The notes: generated from the letters alone by a model not told the origin. A stretch of DNA of 64,000 bases from Algoriphagus locisalis (GCF_900116615.1 NZ_FPBF01000007.1:62001-126000), one strand, 5' to 3'; positions 44,983 to 54,798 are shown, numbered from the stretch's first letter. A program made the numbers and translations.

Positions 44983-45152
44983 GTTTTATGGTTATTCGAA
45001 ATGATGCCAGTTACCTAAATCCTTTGCTAATCTTGTTGGGAGACAGATGACCGAAGCGGCCTCAATTCAATAGTTTAACATATCCTATATTGCTTTAGAC
45101 TCCTTACTGGCTAAAAATCTGTTATTCTTATTAGTAAATTGGCAAATCAAAC

Positions 45153-45188
45153 AAAAAGGCTATTGGATCAAATCCAGTAGCCTTTTTT
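45153..45188. terminator. bidirectional terminator between the TrpF-like and aldo/keto reductase genes
   Basis: A 16-bp stem with one T-G pair and a 3-base loop (CAA), flanked by A5 on the left and T6 on the right, serving both converging genes. Confidence 0.9.
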
Positions 45189-45206
45189 ACTTCTAAAACT
45201 TAATCC

Positions 45207-46160
45207 TTAAGCCGGATCAAATAAGTCAGATGATTCATATGGACTGTTGTCCCCTGTGAAAAAGGAACCGTCAATAAATCTATGGCTGATTCCTATATCC
45301 CGAAGTTCCATCATGTCGTGATCATCCAGGCTGATTTTGGCGGCGGCCAAATTACCAATGATTCGCTCCTGATTCACAGACTTAGGTATAACGGCAATTT
45401 CTCTGGCGATAGACCAGGCAATCAGGATCTGTCCAGCGCCCACTTTATGTTTGTTAGCAATCTCTTTGATGACAGGGTCTTCCAATAATTTAGGGTCATT
45501 TTCATGCCTTTCTGCCCGGGAATCAGGAGATCCCAGCGGTGAATAAGCAGTCATCAAGATTCCATGCTCCGTGCAAAAATCCACCAACCCTTCCTGCGGT
45601 AGATAGGGTTGCATCTCCACTTGATTCATTTCTGGCTGCTGTCCGCCCACTTCGAGAATTTCATTCAACTTATTCTGATTGAAATTTGAAACACCTATGT
45701 GTTTTGCAAAACCTTGTTCCTTTACTTTTTGCATGGCTTCCCAAGTCTCCGAGATAGAGACTTCCTCATAGGTATAAAAGTCATCTCTTTCCTTCGGAAA
45801 GCCTACACCAGCCTTAAAAGCAATTGGCCAGTGAACCAGATACAAATCAACATAGTCCAGCTTGAGGTCAGAAAGTGATTTCTGTAAAGCTGGCAACACC
45901 TGATCTTTTTTATGGGAATTGTTCCAAAGCTTGGAAGTGACAAATAGCTCCTCTCGCTTTACCAATCCTTCGGAAATTGCCTTGGCAATTCCCTCTCCTA
46001 CTTCATTTTCATTTTGGTAAACAGCCGCACAATCTATATGTCTATAGCCTGCCTCAATAGCCCAATAAACTGCCTGAGAAACTTCCCCCGGCTTGCTTTT
46101 CCATGTTCCTAAACCTAGGATCGGAAGTTTATCTCCGTTTTTAAAACTTAAATGTTTCAT
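45207..46160 (-). CDS. aldo/keto reductase (AKR, alcohol dehydrogenase-like)
   Basis: NADPH-dependent carbonyl reductase, 317 aa. The tetrad is complete: Asp and Tyr in HIDCAAVYQNENEVG, Lys in VTSKLW and His in YLVHWP. The late AVIPKSVNQERIIGN is the NADP-binding IPKS motif. It resembles the AKR1-type aldehyde reductases rather than the YghZ branch at 10.8 kb. It lies 56 bases downstream of the SDR-DUF2867 gene on the same strand. Confidence 0.92.
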   Translation of the reverse strand: MKHLSFKNGDKLPILGLGTWKSKPGEVSQAVYWAIEAGYRHIDCAAVYQNENEVGEGIAKAISEGLVKREELFVTSKLWNNSHKKDQVLPALQKSLSDLKLDYVDLYLVHWPIAFKAGVGFPKERDDFYTYEEVSISETWEAMQKVKEQGFAKHIGVSNFNQNKLNEILEVGGQQPEMNQVEMQPYLPQEGLVDFCTEHGILMTAYSPLGSPDSRAERHENDPKLLEDPVIKEIANKHKVGAGQILIAWSIAREIAVIPKSVNQERIIGNLAAAKISLDDHDMMELRDIGISHRFIDGSFFTGDNSPYESSDLFDPA

Positions 46161-46216
46161 CGTATAAAAATTTTAATCGTTTGTTTGAGTCTATTATCAA
46201 GTAAATCTCAGGAAAA

Positions 46217-47623
46217 TTAATTCAATCTATTTGCTAAATATTTCTTAAACCGATTCATCACCCACAGGTGAATCCGCGCTTGGGTGTTTACATAAATCAA
46301 CCAAGGCAATCTAGGAACAAACTCGTGAATAGCGGATATAATATAGCGATTGTCCAGAACTCCCCGAAACTCTAACCATCCATGGTCAAATCTTTTCACC
46401 AGCCATCCACCTGAAATATAGAATAGCTGTCGATTCACCTCGCTTCGATCTGGAATTAAGGTCAATTCCAACATGGGCTTCTTCGTCCAAAGCAGGTAAA
46501 ATACAATTTCACCACTTTCCAGCATTTTCCCATTGATCCAAAACTTAAAGAAGGTAGGTAGCCAAATATTATAGCGCTGAGCCACCCAAGTGGCAGTATC
46601 TCCCTGAGGGTTTGCCATACGCTGAATACTACGAACCGTATTCTTGACCTTATCCTGGGGATGAAAAGTTGGATTTTGCAGCTCAATCGTAGAATCCAAC
46701 GCCTCCCTAACTGATTCTTTGTAACTCAGGTAATCAATGGCTTTCTCCTGAAACTTCAACTCTTCTGACACGGTCAAGGTATGCCTGAGACTTTCTACCA
46801 AAGGCGAAACCAATTGCGGTGGCGACTCACCAAAAAAACCTACCCAAAGTTTGGAGAGACCTAAAGAAAATACTGGGACAGAAAACACCAAACGCTTCTT
46901 GCCTAATTCCTCGGCGGTTAATTCGAGCATTTTCCGGTAGGAAATCACTTCTGGATTTCCTATCTCGATAGCTTTCCCATAGACATTTTCATTGCCTACA
47001 CAGGTATCAATAATATCAAGAGTATCGCGCAAAGAAATAGGCTGGGTAAGAGATTCTGTCCACTGAGGACACATCAGCACGGGCAAGTTCTTGACCAAAT
47101 TTTTGATCATATCAAAGGACGATCCTCCCGGCCCAACAATGATCGATGCACGGATAGCTGTTAATTTGGCAGATCTTGATCCAAGCGTTTGCTCCACTTC
47201 CAGGCGACTTTTGAGATGCCGGGACAACTTCTCGCCTGTCTCCTTAGGCAAAAGACCTCCCAAATAGATGATTTGCTTTACTTTATTAAGATGGGCAGCC
47301 CTACTGAAATTATCTGCAAGTAAGAGATCTGTGTCCTCAAAACTACCTTGATTTAGCCGAGTAGATGCATTCATGGAATGAACCAAATAAATAGCAACAT
47401 CTACATTTCTAAGCACTTCTGTCGTACTGGAGATCGAATAAAGTTCCACCTGCTTCCAAGTAACTTCCGGATAAGGATTATCCTTTACCTTCTTGCGGCT
47501 AAGGGCTATAATATTGTATTTGTGACGGAAATGATGAATAAACCAGCGTCCCACATAGCCACCGGCTCCGGCAATTGCTACGGTAGGTTTTGAAACAGTA
47601 ATAGGTTGATCAGTTAATTCCAT
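46217..47623 (-). CDS. NAD(P)-binding SDR-type protein fused to DUF2867
   Basis: A 468-aa two-part protein. The N-terminal part is an atypical SDR fold (VAIAGAGGYVGRWFIHHF, a Rossmann GAGGYVG, then VDVAIYLVHSM and an RASIIVGPGGSSF segment as in NmrA-like epimerases). From about 320 a DUF2867 domain follows (GEIVFYLLWTKKPMLELTLI, HGWLEFRGVL). Fusions of this kind occur in Bacteroidota and proteobacteria with no established reaction. Co-directional with the aldo/keto reductase, possibly in the same operon. Confidence 0.85.
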   Translation of the reverse strand: MELTDQPITVSKPTVAIAGAGGYVGRWFIHHFRHKYNIIALSRKKVKDNPYPEVTWKQVELYSISSTTEVLRNVDVAIYLVHSMNASTRLNQGSFEDTDLLLADNFSRAAHLNKVKQIIYLGGLLPKETGEKLSRHLKSRLEVEQTLGSRSAKLTAIRASIIVGPGGSSFDMIKNLVKNLPVLMCPQWTESLTQPISLRDTLDIIDTCVGNENVYGKAIEIGNPEVISYRKMLELTAEELGKKRLVFSVPVFSLGLSKLWVGFFGESPPQLVSPLVESLRHTLTVSEELKFQEKAIDYLSYKESVREALDSTIELQNPTFHPQDKVKNTVRSIQRMANPQGDTATWVAQRYNIWLPTFFKFWINGKMLESGEIVFYLLWTKKPMLELTLIPDRSEVNRQLFYISGGWLVKRFDHGWLEFRGVLDNRYIISAIHEFVPRLPWLIYVNTQARIHLWVMNRFKKYLANRLN

Positions 47624-47669
47624 AATTAACTAACCAACCTATTAATTGGTGTTACTGTTCAGGATATGC

Positions 47670-49040
47670 TTAGTTTTCTTGAGCTTTTTCTAAAGCTTCT
47701 GTGGTAGTGAAATACTTCACGATCATATTTGGCACTTCCCATGCCGGCATATTTTTGTTGGTGAAATACTCCAAATACTTCTCTGTAACTTGTGCAAAGT
47801 GCGCTTCATGCCCATTATGGTATTTCTCAGGGATGATCACTTTGTATTTTCCATCACTGATTTTCTCTAGATCTAATCCTGGAAAGCGATCCTGAAGTTT
47901 TTCTTTTACCAAGCTAGCCAGCGCTTCATCCTGCCCATCCAGAAGCTCCACATATAATGTGGCTACATAATTCTCATTTGCACCTTGTTGAATAATCAGA
48001 TTGGCTTTGCTACCACGCATCATGCTATAATGTGTATCGGCCGCTCCTTCCGGTGCTTGAAAATTCCAGATTACACTCACTTTGGAATGAACCCCCTTCA
48101 AGGTGTAGTTCATCTCACCGTTGCTATTGACACTCAATTTCCCATCGGATACATTTTTCTGCAAGAAATCAGAGAACTCTTCCTTCCCTGTAACCTGCTT
48201 GAATTGTTCCAAATCCATCTCCGTTGCCCAAAGTTTGGCAGTCTGCATCTGCACATCAGAAGTATCCAAAGTCACGCCAGGAAAAGCCTCCCATTGGATC
48301 AAATCCACTAAGTGAGTTGTCACGTCCACAATTCCTGTCCCTTCTACATCCGTGTCGAAGAACCAATCCGGCCTAATCAGAGGGTTTCCGGAAACATACT
48401 TGAAGAAATGGTGAACAGATTCCTTAGTAATTGCTGGGTTTTCAGGTGAGCCTTTTTCTAATTCTCCGAAAACCTCAGGAACCATAGAAAGCTCTTTTTG
48501 CAAAATTGTACTGATTTCAAAGCGCTCGGTCATGATGTCATAGAGAAGCAAATCATTTTGCTCCGCCTCCTCAAAGGCATTGATCAGCTTCTTGAATCCT
48601 TCTTTATTGATCACCAACGGCTTGTCCGCATAGACATGGATCCCGTTGGAAATAGCCGTGGATATATAATCAATCTTACGATCATTTTTCCCTGCCACCA
48701 TCATCACATTGCCAGGCTTGGTGGAGATCATTTGTTCCAAATAATCATCACCAGTACTTACCTGCAAGCTCCAGGCGGTTGGATTTTCTTCCCGGTTGTT
48801 GTAGCCGGAAAGGCGATTCATATGATCCTTGAGCTCAGCTCCTTCCGGTGCAAACACATAAACTGTAGAATCCACCTGAGGATACATGGATTTATGGATC
48901 AATCCGGCATGAAAATGTCCCGGGTCTAGGGACATTATCGTAATCTCAGCGGTGGATTTAGGAGCTTCAGTCACAGTTTCTTTATTTTCGCAGGAAAACA
49001 AAATACCTGCGGCCAAAGCTACTAGAGCAGTATTTTTCAA
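47670..49040 (-). CDS. lipoprotein Gfo/Idh/MocA oxidoreductase with C-terminal oxidoreductase domain
   Basis: A 456-aa protein with a lipoprotein signal (lipobox LFSC, Cys at 17). The Rossmann part is unusual, opening ITIMSLDPGHFHAGLIHK in place of a GxGxxG. The conserved lysine is retained in HVYADKPLVI and substrate residues appear in DVTTHLVDLIQWE. The C-terminal third is the extra oxidoreductase domain seen in this subfamily. It starts 12 bases after the Tat-type Gfo/Idh gene and forms with it a unit for sugar oxidation in the periplasm. Confidence 0.83.
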   Translation of the reverse strand: MKNTALVALAAGILFSCENKETVTEAPKSTAEITIMSLDPGHFHAGLIHKSMYPQVDSTVYVFAPEGAELKDHMNRLSGYNNREENPTAWSLQVSTGDDYLEQMISTKPGNVMMVAGKNDRKIDYISTAISNGIHVYADKPLVINKEGFKKLINAFEEAEQNDLLLYDIMTERFEISTILQKELSMVPEVFGELEKGSPENPAITKESVHHFFKYVSGNPLIRPDWFFDTDVEGTGIVDVTTHLVDLIQWEAFPGVTLDTSDVQMQTAKLWATEMDLEQFKQVTGKEEFSDFLQKNVSDGKLSVNSNGEMNYTLKGVHSKVSVIWNFQAPEGAADTHYSMMRGSKANLIIQQGANENYVATLYVELLDGQDEALASLVKEKLQDRFPGLDLEKISDGKYKVIIPEKYHNGHEAHFAQVTEKYLEYFTNKNMPAWEVPNMIVKYFTTTEALEKAQEN

Positions 49041-49052
49041 AATATTCTATAA

Positions 49053-50429
49053 TTAAACTTTCACATAATTAGTACCATAAGGCGCACGCTGCGGTCTTTC
49101 CAACATTGCATTTGCCTCATCATCATTGATAAACTTTTCAGCAGCAGCATCCCACTCCAGTTTTCTTCCAAGCTTCATGGAGATGTGCGTCACAAGACAT
49201 ACTGAACAGGAACGATGGCCGATTTCTACCGGGGAAAGCAATTCATTATTTCCCTGAATAGCTCCCAGCCAGTTGCCATGATGCTCATCACTTCTGATCA
49301 ACTGAATCTCATCTGGGCCGATTACTGATTGCAAAATTTTGGGATCTGAAGCATCCAGCGCTTTAGCACTATTCCCTTTTGCCACCGGATCAGATGCAGA
49401 AGCCACATAGCTACCTCTGGAAACCCAGATCCATCCTTCCGTACCTTCGTAACGAATACCGTTTGGATAGCCACCACTGGTGTACATGGTGATGCCATTG
49501 TCGTATTCAGCTTTTGCCATAAAGTCCCCATGCACATTCCACAGACCAGACTGAGGAAACTCAGCCACTGCCTGAATGTATCGTGGACCTGTAAGCTCCG
49601 TGTCCATTCCCCAAGCTGCAGAATCGTAGTGGTGCTGTCCCCATCCAGTGATCATTCCCGCACCGAACTGCTCCAACCTCAACCATCCCGGACGGCCGTA
49701 TCCTCTTTGCGGATGCACACCAATCTCTGTGTAAGGGACTTCTGGGGTTGACCCTAGCCACATGTCATAGTTCAAATTGGAAGGAACTGGCATAGGATCC
49801 GCTTCTGGGCCAGCTGGATCGCCTGGCAAACCTACTTTAACTGTATGAAGCTTACCGATTCTACCATTTCTCACCAATTCTGCAGCGATTCTAAACTGCT
49901 CGCTTGAACGCTGCTGGGTACCGAGCTGAAGAACAGTACCCGATTTTTTGACCGCATCAACCAGCTGACGACCTTCTCGGATAGTCAAAGAAGTAGGTTT
50001 TTGTACATAGACATGCTTCCCCGCCAAAGAAGCTTCCATAGCCGGCTGAGAGTGCCAGTGATCTGGAGTACTGATTACAATCGCATCAATATCCTTATTC
50101 TGAAGCATTTCTTTGTAGTCTCCATATTGCCTGACATCCAGGTAAGCTGATCCCATTTTCTTGGTGTAGTAATCTTCCACCAACTTTTTGCCATCAGCCA
50201 TACGGTTACTATCCAAATCAGAAACTGCGATTACGCGTGCTACCTCATGACGCATTACGCCAGGCAAATCATGATCACGTGCAATTCTACCACAGCCTAT
50301 TTGTCCAATGTTGATTTTATTGCTAGGAGCATTTTTTCCAAAAACCGATGCTGGCACTATCGTAGGAAATCCTATCGCTGCACTTGCAAGGGCGCTGTTC
50401 TTAATGAATTCTCTTCTTTTCATCTTCAT
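49053..50429 (-). CDS. Tat-exported Gfo/Idh/MocA-family oxidoreductase
   Basis: A 458-aa NAD(P)-dependent oxidoreductase of the glucose-fructose oxidoreductase type. It has a twin-arginine leader (MKRREFIKNSALASAAIGFP), Rossmann motif IGQIGCGRIARDHD, the catalytic-lysine motif as YVQKPTSL (EKP in most members), and Tat-subfamily landmarks such as RYGRPGWLRLEQFGAG-type Trp/Gly-rich loops. Tat export implies the cofactor is bound before translocation, as in Zymomonas GFOR. It is upstream of the lipoprotein homologue. Confidence 0.9.
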   Translation of the reverse strand: MKMKRREFIKNSALASAAIGFPTIVPASVFGKNAPSNKINIGQIGCGRIARDHDLPGVMRHEVARVIAVSDLDSNRMADGKKLVEDYYTKKMGSAYLDVRQYGDYKEMLQNKDIDAIVISTPDHWHSQPAMEASLAGKHVYVQKPTSLTIREGRQLVDAVKKSGTVLQLGTQQRSSEQFRIAAELVRNGRIGKLHTVKVGLPGDPAGPEADPMPVPSNLNYDMWLGSTPEVPYTEIGVHPQRGYGRPGWLRLEQFGAGMITGWGQHHYDSAAWGMDTELTGPRYIQAVAEFPQSGLWNVHGDFMAKAEYDNGITMYTSGGYPNGIRYEGTEGWIWVSRGSYVASASDPVAKGNSAKALDASDPKILQSVIGPDEIQLIRSDEHHGNWLGAIQGNNELLSPVEIGHRSCSVCLVTHISMKLGRKLEWDAAAEKFINDDEANAMLERPQRAPYGTNYVKV

Positions 50430-50538
50430 AAGGGTTATTTATGCGGGTATAGTTTATGCAGGTAAAGTATTGGTTTTTCTGGGTAACAAAAGCTTCCATA
50501 CCTACTAGAACTGAAAGCATTGCTGATTTTTTTTTCTG

Positions 50539-51507
50539 TTACTTAACAAACGCTCTCCAGTACGCTTCTGCTTCCTCTTTTGTCATTTTACCGTCATAGA
50601 CAATCATTCGGTATTTTAGCGCGTAGCGTTGATTTTGCTTCAGTTCCCAGGACTCATGACGGATAGGAGTAAATTCTATAAATACATTTCCTTCTCCATT
50701 GTACTGGTCTTCCGGCCAAACGCGAAGGGGTTCAGGAAAGGCTTTATTGGTGTTATGGCTCAAAAACAAGATACCGCTTTCTCCAGAGACATCCTCAGTT
50801 TCACCTTGTACGATGACCCATCGGGCATTGGTGCCATCTGCAGTTTTACGCGCATCGCCCTCTGAAGTGAGAATGGTGCTGTTAGCCTTTCCCCATTTAT
50901 CAGTCGCACGGAAACCGATTCCCCCACCATAGCGGTAATCATCCAGAAGAATCCCGCCCGGAATTTTGGTTTCAATGGTGCTTGTATAATCTACCATGTA
51001 GCGCCCTTTGTCCGCTGGCTTTACTTTGATACGAAGATCTTCTTCGATAGCAATTCTTTCGTTATCTGGAGCCTTGAGGTCGATATGATTCTGACGTACA
51101 TTTAGCTCTGCTGCTCCACCTGCTTCTTTTTTGGAAAGCACATGAGAAAAATCCACTCTTCCCTTCCCGTCACCCAAATTCCAAAAGTCAACCTCGCGTC
51201 CAGAGATGGTCGCACGGGTCCAAGGACCCCATATTCCATAGTGGTGATAATGGTCCTTTGGCTGAATTCTAGTGAGAACTTGCCCGGATGGAGAAGTTAA
51301 TGGATGAATAAACCCAGATTTTGCAAAATCTTTTTTCACGTCTTCAGGAACGTCTTCCACAGCAGTTTGATAGGTCAAAACAGGCTGATTATCAATCACG
51401 AAATCAATTCCGTTAGTTGTCTCTTTTAAGGATACTTTTTGCGCGTAAACCGACACTATTAAACATAGGTAAAGTGCTGGTAAGCAGAAAATTCTTTTGA
51501 ATATCAT
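50539..51507 (-). CDS. DUF6807 / PmoA-family secreted protein
   Basis: A 322-aa secreted protein with signal peptide (near VYAQ) and the DUF6807 (PmoA) signature: FIHPLTSPSGQVLTRIQPKDHYHHYGIWGPW in outline (HPL...DH.HH.G.W), then EVDFWNLGDGKGRV and DYRYGGGIGFRATDKW. The HYHH cluster is a likely metal site. Such genes travel with Gfo/Idh oxidoreductases and ThuA proteins in sugar clusters; the name PmoA is historical and methane oxidation is not implied. Confidence 0.88.
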   Translation of the reverse strand: MIFKRIFCLPALYLCLIVSVYAQKVSLKETTNGIDFVIDNQPVLTYQTAVEDVPEDVKKDFAKSGFIHPLTSPSGQVLTRIQPKDHYHHYGIWGPWTRATISGREVDFWNLGDGKGRVDFSHVLSKKEAGGAAELNVRQNHIDLKAPDNERIAIEEDLRIKVKPADKGRYMVDYTSTIETKIPGGILLDDYRYGGGIGFRATDKWGKANSTILTSEGDARKTADGTNARWVIVQGETEDVSGESGILFLSHNTNKAFPEPLRVWPEDQYNGEGNVFIEFTPIRHESWELKQNQRYALKYRMIVYDGKMTKEEAEAYWRAFVK

Positions 51508-51587
51508 ATAAAATTCAGGTTATTGGGATCGAATTTTAAAGATATAGAATTCTAAATTATCGACTAACCCATTCATCCAATTACCCC

Positions 51588-52514
51588 ATGAAGAAGATTA
51601 TTATCTACGGAATCGTTTTCCTAGCTTCTGTCAATTTCGCCCTTGCCCAAAACCCAAAAGAGATTCCGTTGGATCAAGCATGGAAAGACAAAATCGAGGA
51701 GTTAGCTCCTGAAAAAGCCAATTTCCCATTCAAAAAGAAAAAGAAAATCCTGGTTTTTTCACTCCACACAGGCTTCTGGCACTGGGTAAATCCCCACACT
51801 CAGGCAATGATCGAAATCTTAGGGGAGAAAAGTGGTGCTTTTGAAGTGACTGGCAGCACTGACATCGCAATGATGGAAAAGGACAAATTGAAAGAATTTG
51901 ACGCAGTGGTTTTCAACAATACCAATGCGAAGGGTGACTACAGAAATCTCTTTGTAGATGTCTTCAGTGAAGACGCCTCTATGGATAGTGTAGCCGTTTG
52001 GAAAAAAGCCAGCGAACTGGAAAACAACATCATTCAATACGTGAAAAAAGGAGGAGGAATTCTCGTGGTACATGGAGGAAACACCATGCTGAACAACTCC
52101 ATGGAGTTCTCCAAACTTATAGGCGGTAGCTTCGATTACCACACCAAGCAGCAAGGTTTCCAAGTGAGAATTGAAGATCCTTCTCATCCCTTGACCAAGT
52201 CACTTCCCGCAGAAGGATTCAATCATGTGGACGAGCCATACTTCTACAAGAATGCTTACGAAGAATTGGACTTTCATCCCCTGACTTACTTCAACAATGC
52301 GGAAATCGAAGGCCAGAGAAAAGGTCAGGAGAAAACCTCAGGTAAAACTTATGTGTCCTGGATCAGAAAAGATGGCAAAGGAAGAGCGATGTATATTTCC
52401 ACTTCCCACAATGCCCAAAGCTTCGAAAATGCTGCGGTCCTCGCCTACTTCCTGGATGCACTTCAGTATGTAGCTGGAGATGTGAAAGTGGATGAAACGC
52501 CTATTGGAAATTGA
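51588..52514 (+). CDS. ThuA-like secreted protein
   Basis: A 308-aa protein with signal peptide (near FALAQ) and a ThuA domain, a class I glutamine-amidotransferase-like fold: KILVFSLHTGFWHWVNPHTQ, FDAVVFNNTNAKGD, KKGGGILVVHGG and the later NHVDEPYFYKNAYEEL. Related ThuA proteins act in oxidation or isomerisation of trehalose and other disaccharides through 3-keto sugars. It is divergent from the DUF6807 gene, sharing an 80-base control region, and ends in a strong terminator. Confidence 0.9.
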   Translation: MKKIIIYGIVFLASVNFALAQNPKEIPLDQAWKDKIEELAPEKANFPFKKKKKILVFSLHTGFWHWVNPHTQAMIEILGEKSGAFEVTGSTDIAMMEKDKLKEFDAVVFNNTNAKGDYRNLFVDVFSEDASMDSVAVWKKASELENNIIQYVKKGGGILVVHGGNTMLNNSMEFSKLIGGSFDYHTKQQGFQVRIEDPSHPLTKSLPAEGFNHVDEPYFYKNAYEELDFHPLTYFNNAEIEGQRKGQEKTSGKTYVSWIRKDGKGRAMYISTSHNAQSFENAAVLAYFLDALQYVAGDVKVDETPIGN

Positions 52515-52545
52515 AAAATTTGAAGTTTGAAATTTAAAATTTGAA

Positions 52546-52592
52546 AGTCCAGTAATTGAACTGTATGTGAGTTAAATTACTGGGCTTTTTTT
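52546..52592 (+). terminator. terminator of the ThuA gene
   Basis: A 12-bp stem (one T-G pair) around a 17-base loop, followed by seven T. Just before it is an AT-rich string of repeated TTTGAA/AATTT words. Confidence 0.8.
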
Positions 52593-52631
52593 CTATTAAA
52601 TCCGAAATCAAAGTTCCGAAACCCGAAATCC

Positions 52632-52973
52632 CTAAGCTTTCTTCACAAATTCACTTTTCAGTGCCATCGAGCCAAATCCATCGATCTTACAGTCGATATT
52701 GTGATCTCCTTCTACCAGACGAATACTTTTTACTTTGGTGCCAGCCTTAATTGGTTTGGGAGCTCCTTTCACCGGAAGGTCTTTTATAATGGTCACTGAA
52801 TCCCCATCTGCTAATAAAGCACCATTAGAATCTTTGACTACGAGTCCTTCTTCTACTTCTTCCTCAACATCATTGTATTTCCACTCAAAACTACATTCTG
52901 GGCAGATCAACTTTTCATCTAACTCATAGCCATAAGGCGAGTTGCAGGCGGGACAAGGAGGTATATTTTCCAT
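52632..52973 (-). CDS. yjdM: PhnA/YjdM zinc-ribbon protein
   Basis: A 113-aa protein with an N-terminal zinc ribbon (CPACNSPYGYEL ... CPECSFEW) and the PhnA domain (VKDSNGALLADGDSVTIIKD, IKAGTKVKSIRLVEGDHNIDC). The ATG at 52973 gives the family length; the frame runs back to 53048 but that part has no similarity. Despite the old name for alkylphosphonate uptake, its molecular role is unclear. It lies downstream of the FAD protein on the same strand. Confidence 0.9.
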   Translation of the reverse strand: MENIPPCPACNSPYGYELDEKLICPECSFEWKYNDVEEEVEEGLVVKDSNGALLADGDSVTIIKDLPVKGAPKPIKAGTKVKSIRLVEGDHNIDCKIDGFGSMALKSEFVKKA

Positions 52974-53060
52974 GCCGCGAAGATAAAGGAAATTCTCTTT
53001 AGGAGACGGAAAGGGAATTAAGTAAGGGTTGACCAAGCCCAAACCCATTTATTTTTTAAC

Positions 53061-54311
53061 TCAATAAACTGGCGTAAAACTATGAACTACAGCCTCTGCA
53101 GCTATGCGTCCAGATGCCATTGCGGCGTTGATCGAACCATTTAGCAGGTAATCCCCTGCAAGAAAAACATGATCAGAAATCTTCGTTTCGGTGAATGGAA
53201 TGGTTCCCTTCATATCTTCAACGGTGGGAATAGCGTAGTCTATGTAATAGGACTTTACAAACTTGAAATACTCCGCATTGATCCTTGACAGGGTTTCTAA
53301 TTCAGTTTGAACTGCTTTAATCAACTCCTTCTCTTTAAGATGAGAATTTAAAACAGAAACAGACAACAAGGCTCTTCCATTGGTTGAATATGCTGATGAT
53401 ACATCACTCATAAAGACCAAGTTATTGATCAGGTGATTATCTCCTGGAACCAAACCTAGCATAGCCCTATTCATAAATGACTTTTGAAGGGAAAAATACA
53501 GGGTAATCACTGATCTGGATGGGGCAAATTGTCCTTGCAATTGCTTCATAATTTTATCAGGCTGTGTAGCGACTATTATTCGATCAGCATCCAAGGTCTG
53601 CCCATCCTCCAGCTGAATCTGCTGGCCCAGTAAACTGGACACTTTCGTATTAAATCTGAATTCTGTACGCTTCAATTGCTTTCTAAGCATATTCGGAACC
53701 TCTATCATTCCTTTTGCAGGAATCCCGCCCAGCCCCTGGGAAAACATCTTAAACACAAACTCAAACATTCTAGAAGAGGTTTTTAAATCCTTTTCCAAAA
53801 ATATCCCGCGAAAAAAAGGCTTGAAGAAGTTTGTAATGATCTGATCTGAAAATCCATAGTCAATCAAATACTTATGGGTAGTCATAGACGGCTCATTGAA
53901 AATTTCATCGATCGACTTATTCTTGAGCATTTGGGTAAGGTTGAACATTCTAACTTTGTCCAAGAAAGTACCTACATGAGAAAAGGCCATGCTAACCACT
54001 TTGAGTGGATTGCGTAAGGGGTCTGAGATAATAAATGTTTCTTTCTCTCCAAACACTATCGCACCAGGTTCGAAATACTTTAGGTTTAATTCGGATAGAT
54101 CTAGGTATTTTTTCACTTCAGGATAGGCTGTCAACAGCACCTGAAATCCATGATCTAAAAGGAAACCATCCACTAAATCTGTTTTTATCCTACCTCCTAC
54201 GCTATCACTCCCTTCCAAAATAACCGGTGAAAAACCTGCCTTCTCAAGTTCAATGGCTGCCACCAAACCTGCAATTCCGGCACCAATTATATAGACATTT
54301 TGCTCTTTCAT
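53061..54311 (-). CDS. FAD-dependent amine-oxidase/protoporphyrinogen-oxidase-like protein
   Basis: A 416-aa flavoprotein. The FAD dinucleotide motif is VYIIGAGIAGLVAAIELEKAG followed by VILEGSDSVGGRIKTD (split: GAGIAG then GGR), and the C-terminal HVFLAGDYLLNGSINAAMASG binds the FAD ribityl chain. It resembles phytoene-desaturase/protoporphyrinogen-oxidase relatives often annotated only as NAD(P)/FAD oxidoreductase. The start is the ATG at 54311; the frame extends to a TTG at 54341. Substrate unknown. Confidence 0.87.
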   Translation of the reverse strand: MKEQNVYIIGAGIAGLVAAIELEKAGFSPVILEGSDSVGGRIKTDLVDGFLLDHGFQVLLTAYPEVKKYLDLSELNLKYFEPGAIVFGEKETFIISDPLRNPLKVVSMAFSHVGTFLDKVRMFNLTQMLKNKSIDEIFNEPSMTTHKYLIDYGFSDQIITNFFKPFFRGIFLEKDLKTSSRMFEFVFKMFSQGLGGIPAKGMIEVPNMLRKQLKRTEFRFNTKVSSLLGQQIQLEDGQTLDADRIIVATQPDKIMKQLQGQFAPSRSVITLYFSLQKSFMNRAMLGLVPGDNHLINNLVFMSDVSSAYSTNGRALLSVSVLNSHLKEKELIKAVQTELETLSRINAEYFKFVKSYYIDYAIPTVEDMKGTIPFTETKISDHVFLAGDYLLNGSINAAMASGRIAAEAVVHSFTPVY

Positions 54312-54798
54312 GTACTGATTGTATTTGATAAAAACTTTCAAAAATAATTTTGGTAAGGGTATTCAGTGTTAACTCAGCGAAGATTGCTTTGTTTGAAATA
54401 TTCTGGAACAATCTGACTGTTCTGGAATTAAAATTTTCAAGCTTCACAAAAATAGAAACAATTTGTTGCGGTTTTATCAAAATAGAATTCAACTTAAAAA
54501 AGCAGGTAAAACATGATTAACTGGATCAGGAAAATAAGCTGGTAATCGTAGCTCGACGGATTCCAGGTGGTGACAAGAATGAGCTGATAAGGCAGGTCTT
54601 GGAGAGTTTGAACTAATTCAAGCTTCTCTGATAAAATAATCATCGGCAAAATCAAGTGTTCTCGGACTATTACTACTACCATATGTCAATCAACAAAAGA
54701 TAAAATCATTTTTGACAAAAAATAATAACTATATTGATGAGTTTATAGCACGATAATCTATAACCTAATGCTAGTTATAGTCTTCCTGTTGATATCTC
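54312..54798. other. 487-base divergent intergenic region with a coding-like scrap
   Basis: Lies between the minus-strand FAD gene and the plus-strand PAS gene. On the plus strand, 54521-54616 reads between two stops as LDQENKLVIVARRIPGG, then DKNELIRQVLESLN and a stop. This looks like the end of a lost gene, but I cannot name the family. A minus-strand TATTTTTG at 54346-54339 could be a -7 element for the FAD gene. No hairpin terminator or RNA was seen. Confidence 0.4.

Noticed and set aside
50539..51507. PmoA label taken as methane monooxygenase
   Set aside because: The family name is historical; the sequence has no particulate methane monooxygenase membrane domain.
54250..54492. 80-codon minus-strand frame
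   Set aside because: Overlaps the start of the FAD protein in another frame and has no recognisable feature.
54494..54682. 62-codon minus-strand frame
   Set aside because: Hydrophobic only because of AT richness, no start context, and it overlaps the plus-strand scrap that reads more like protein.
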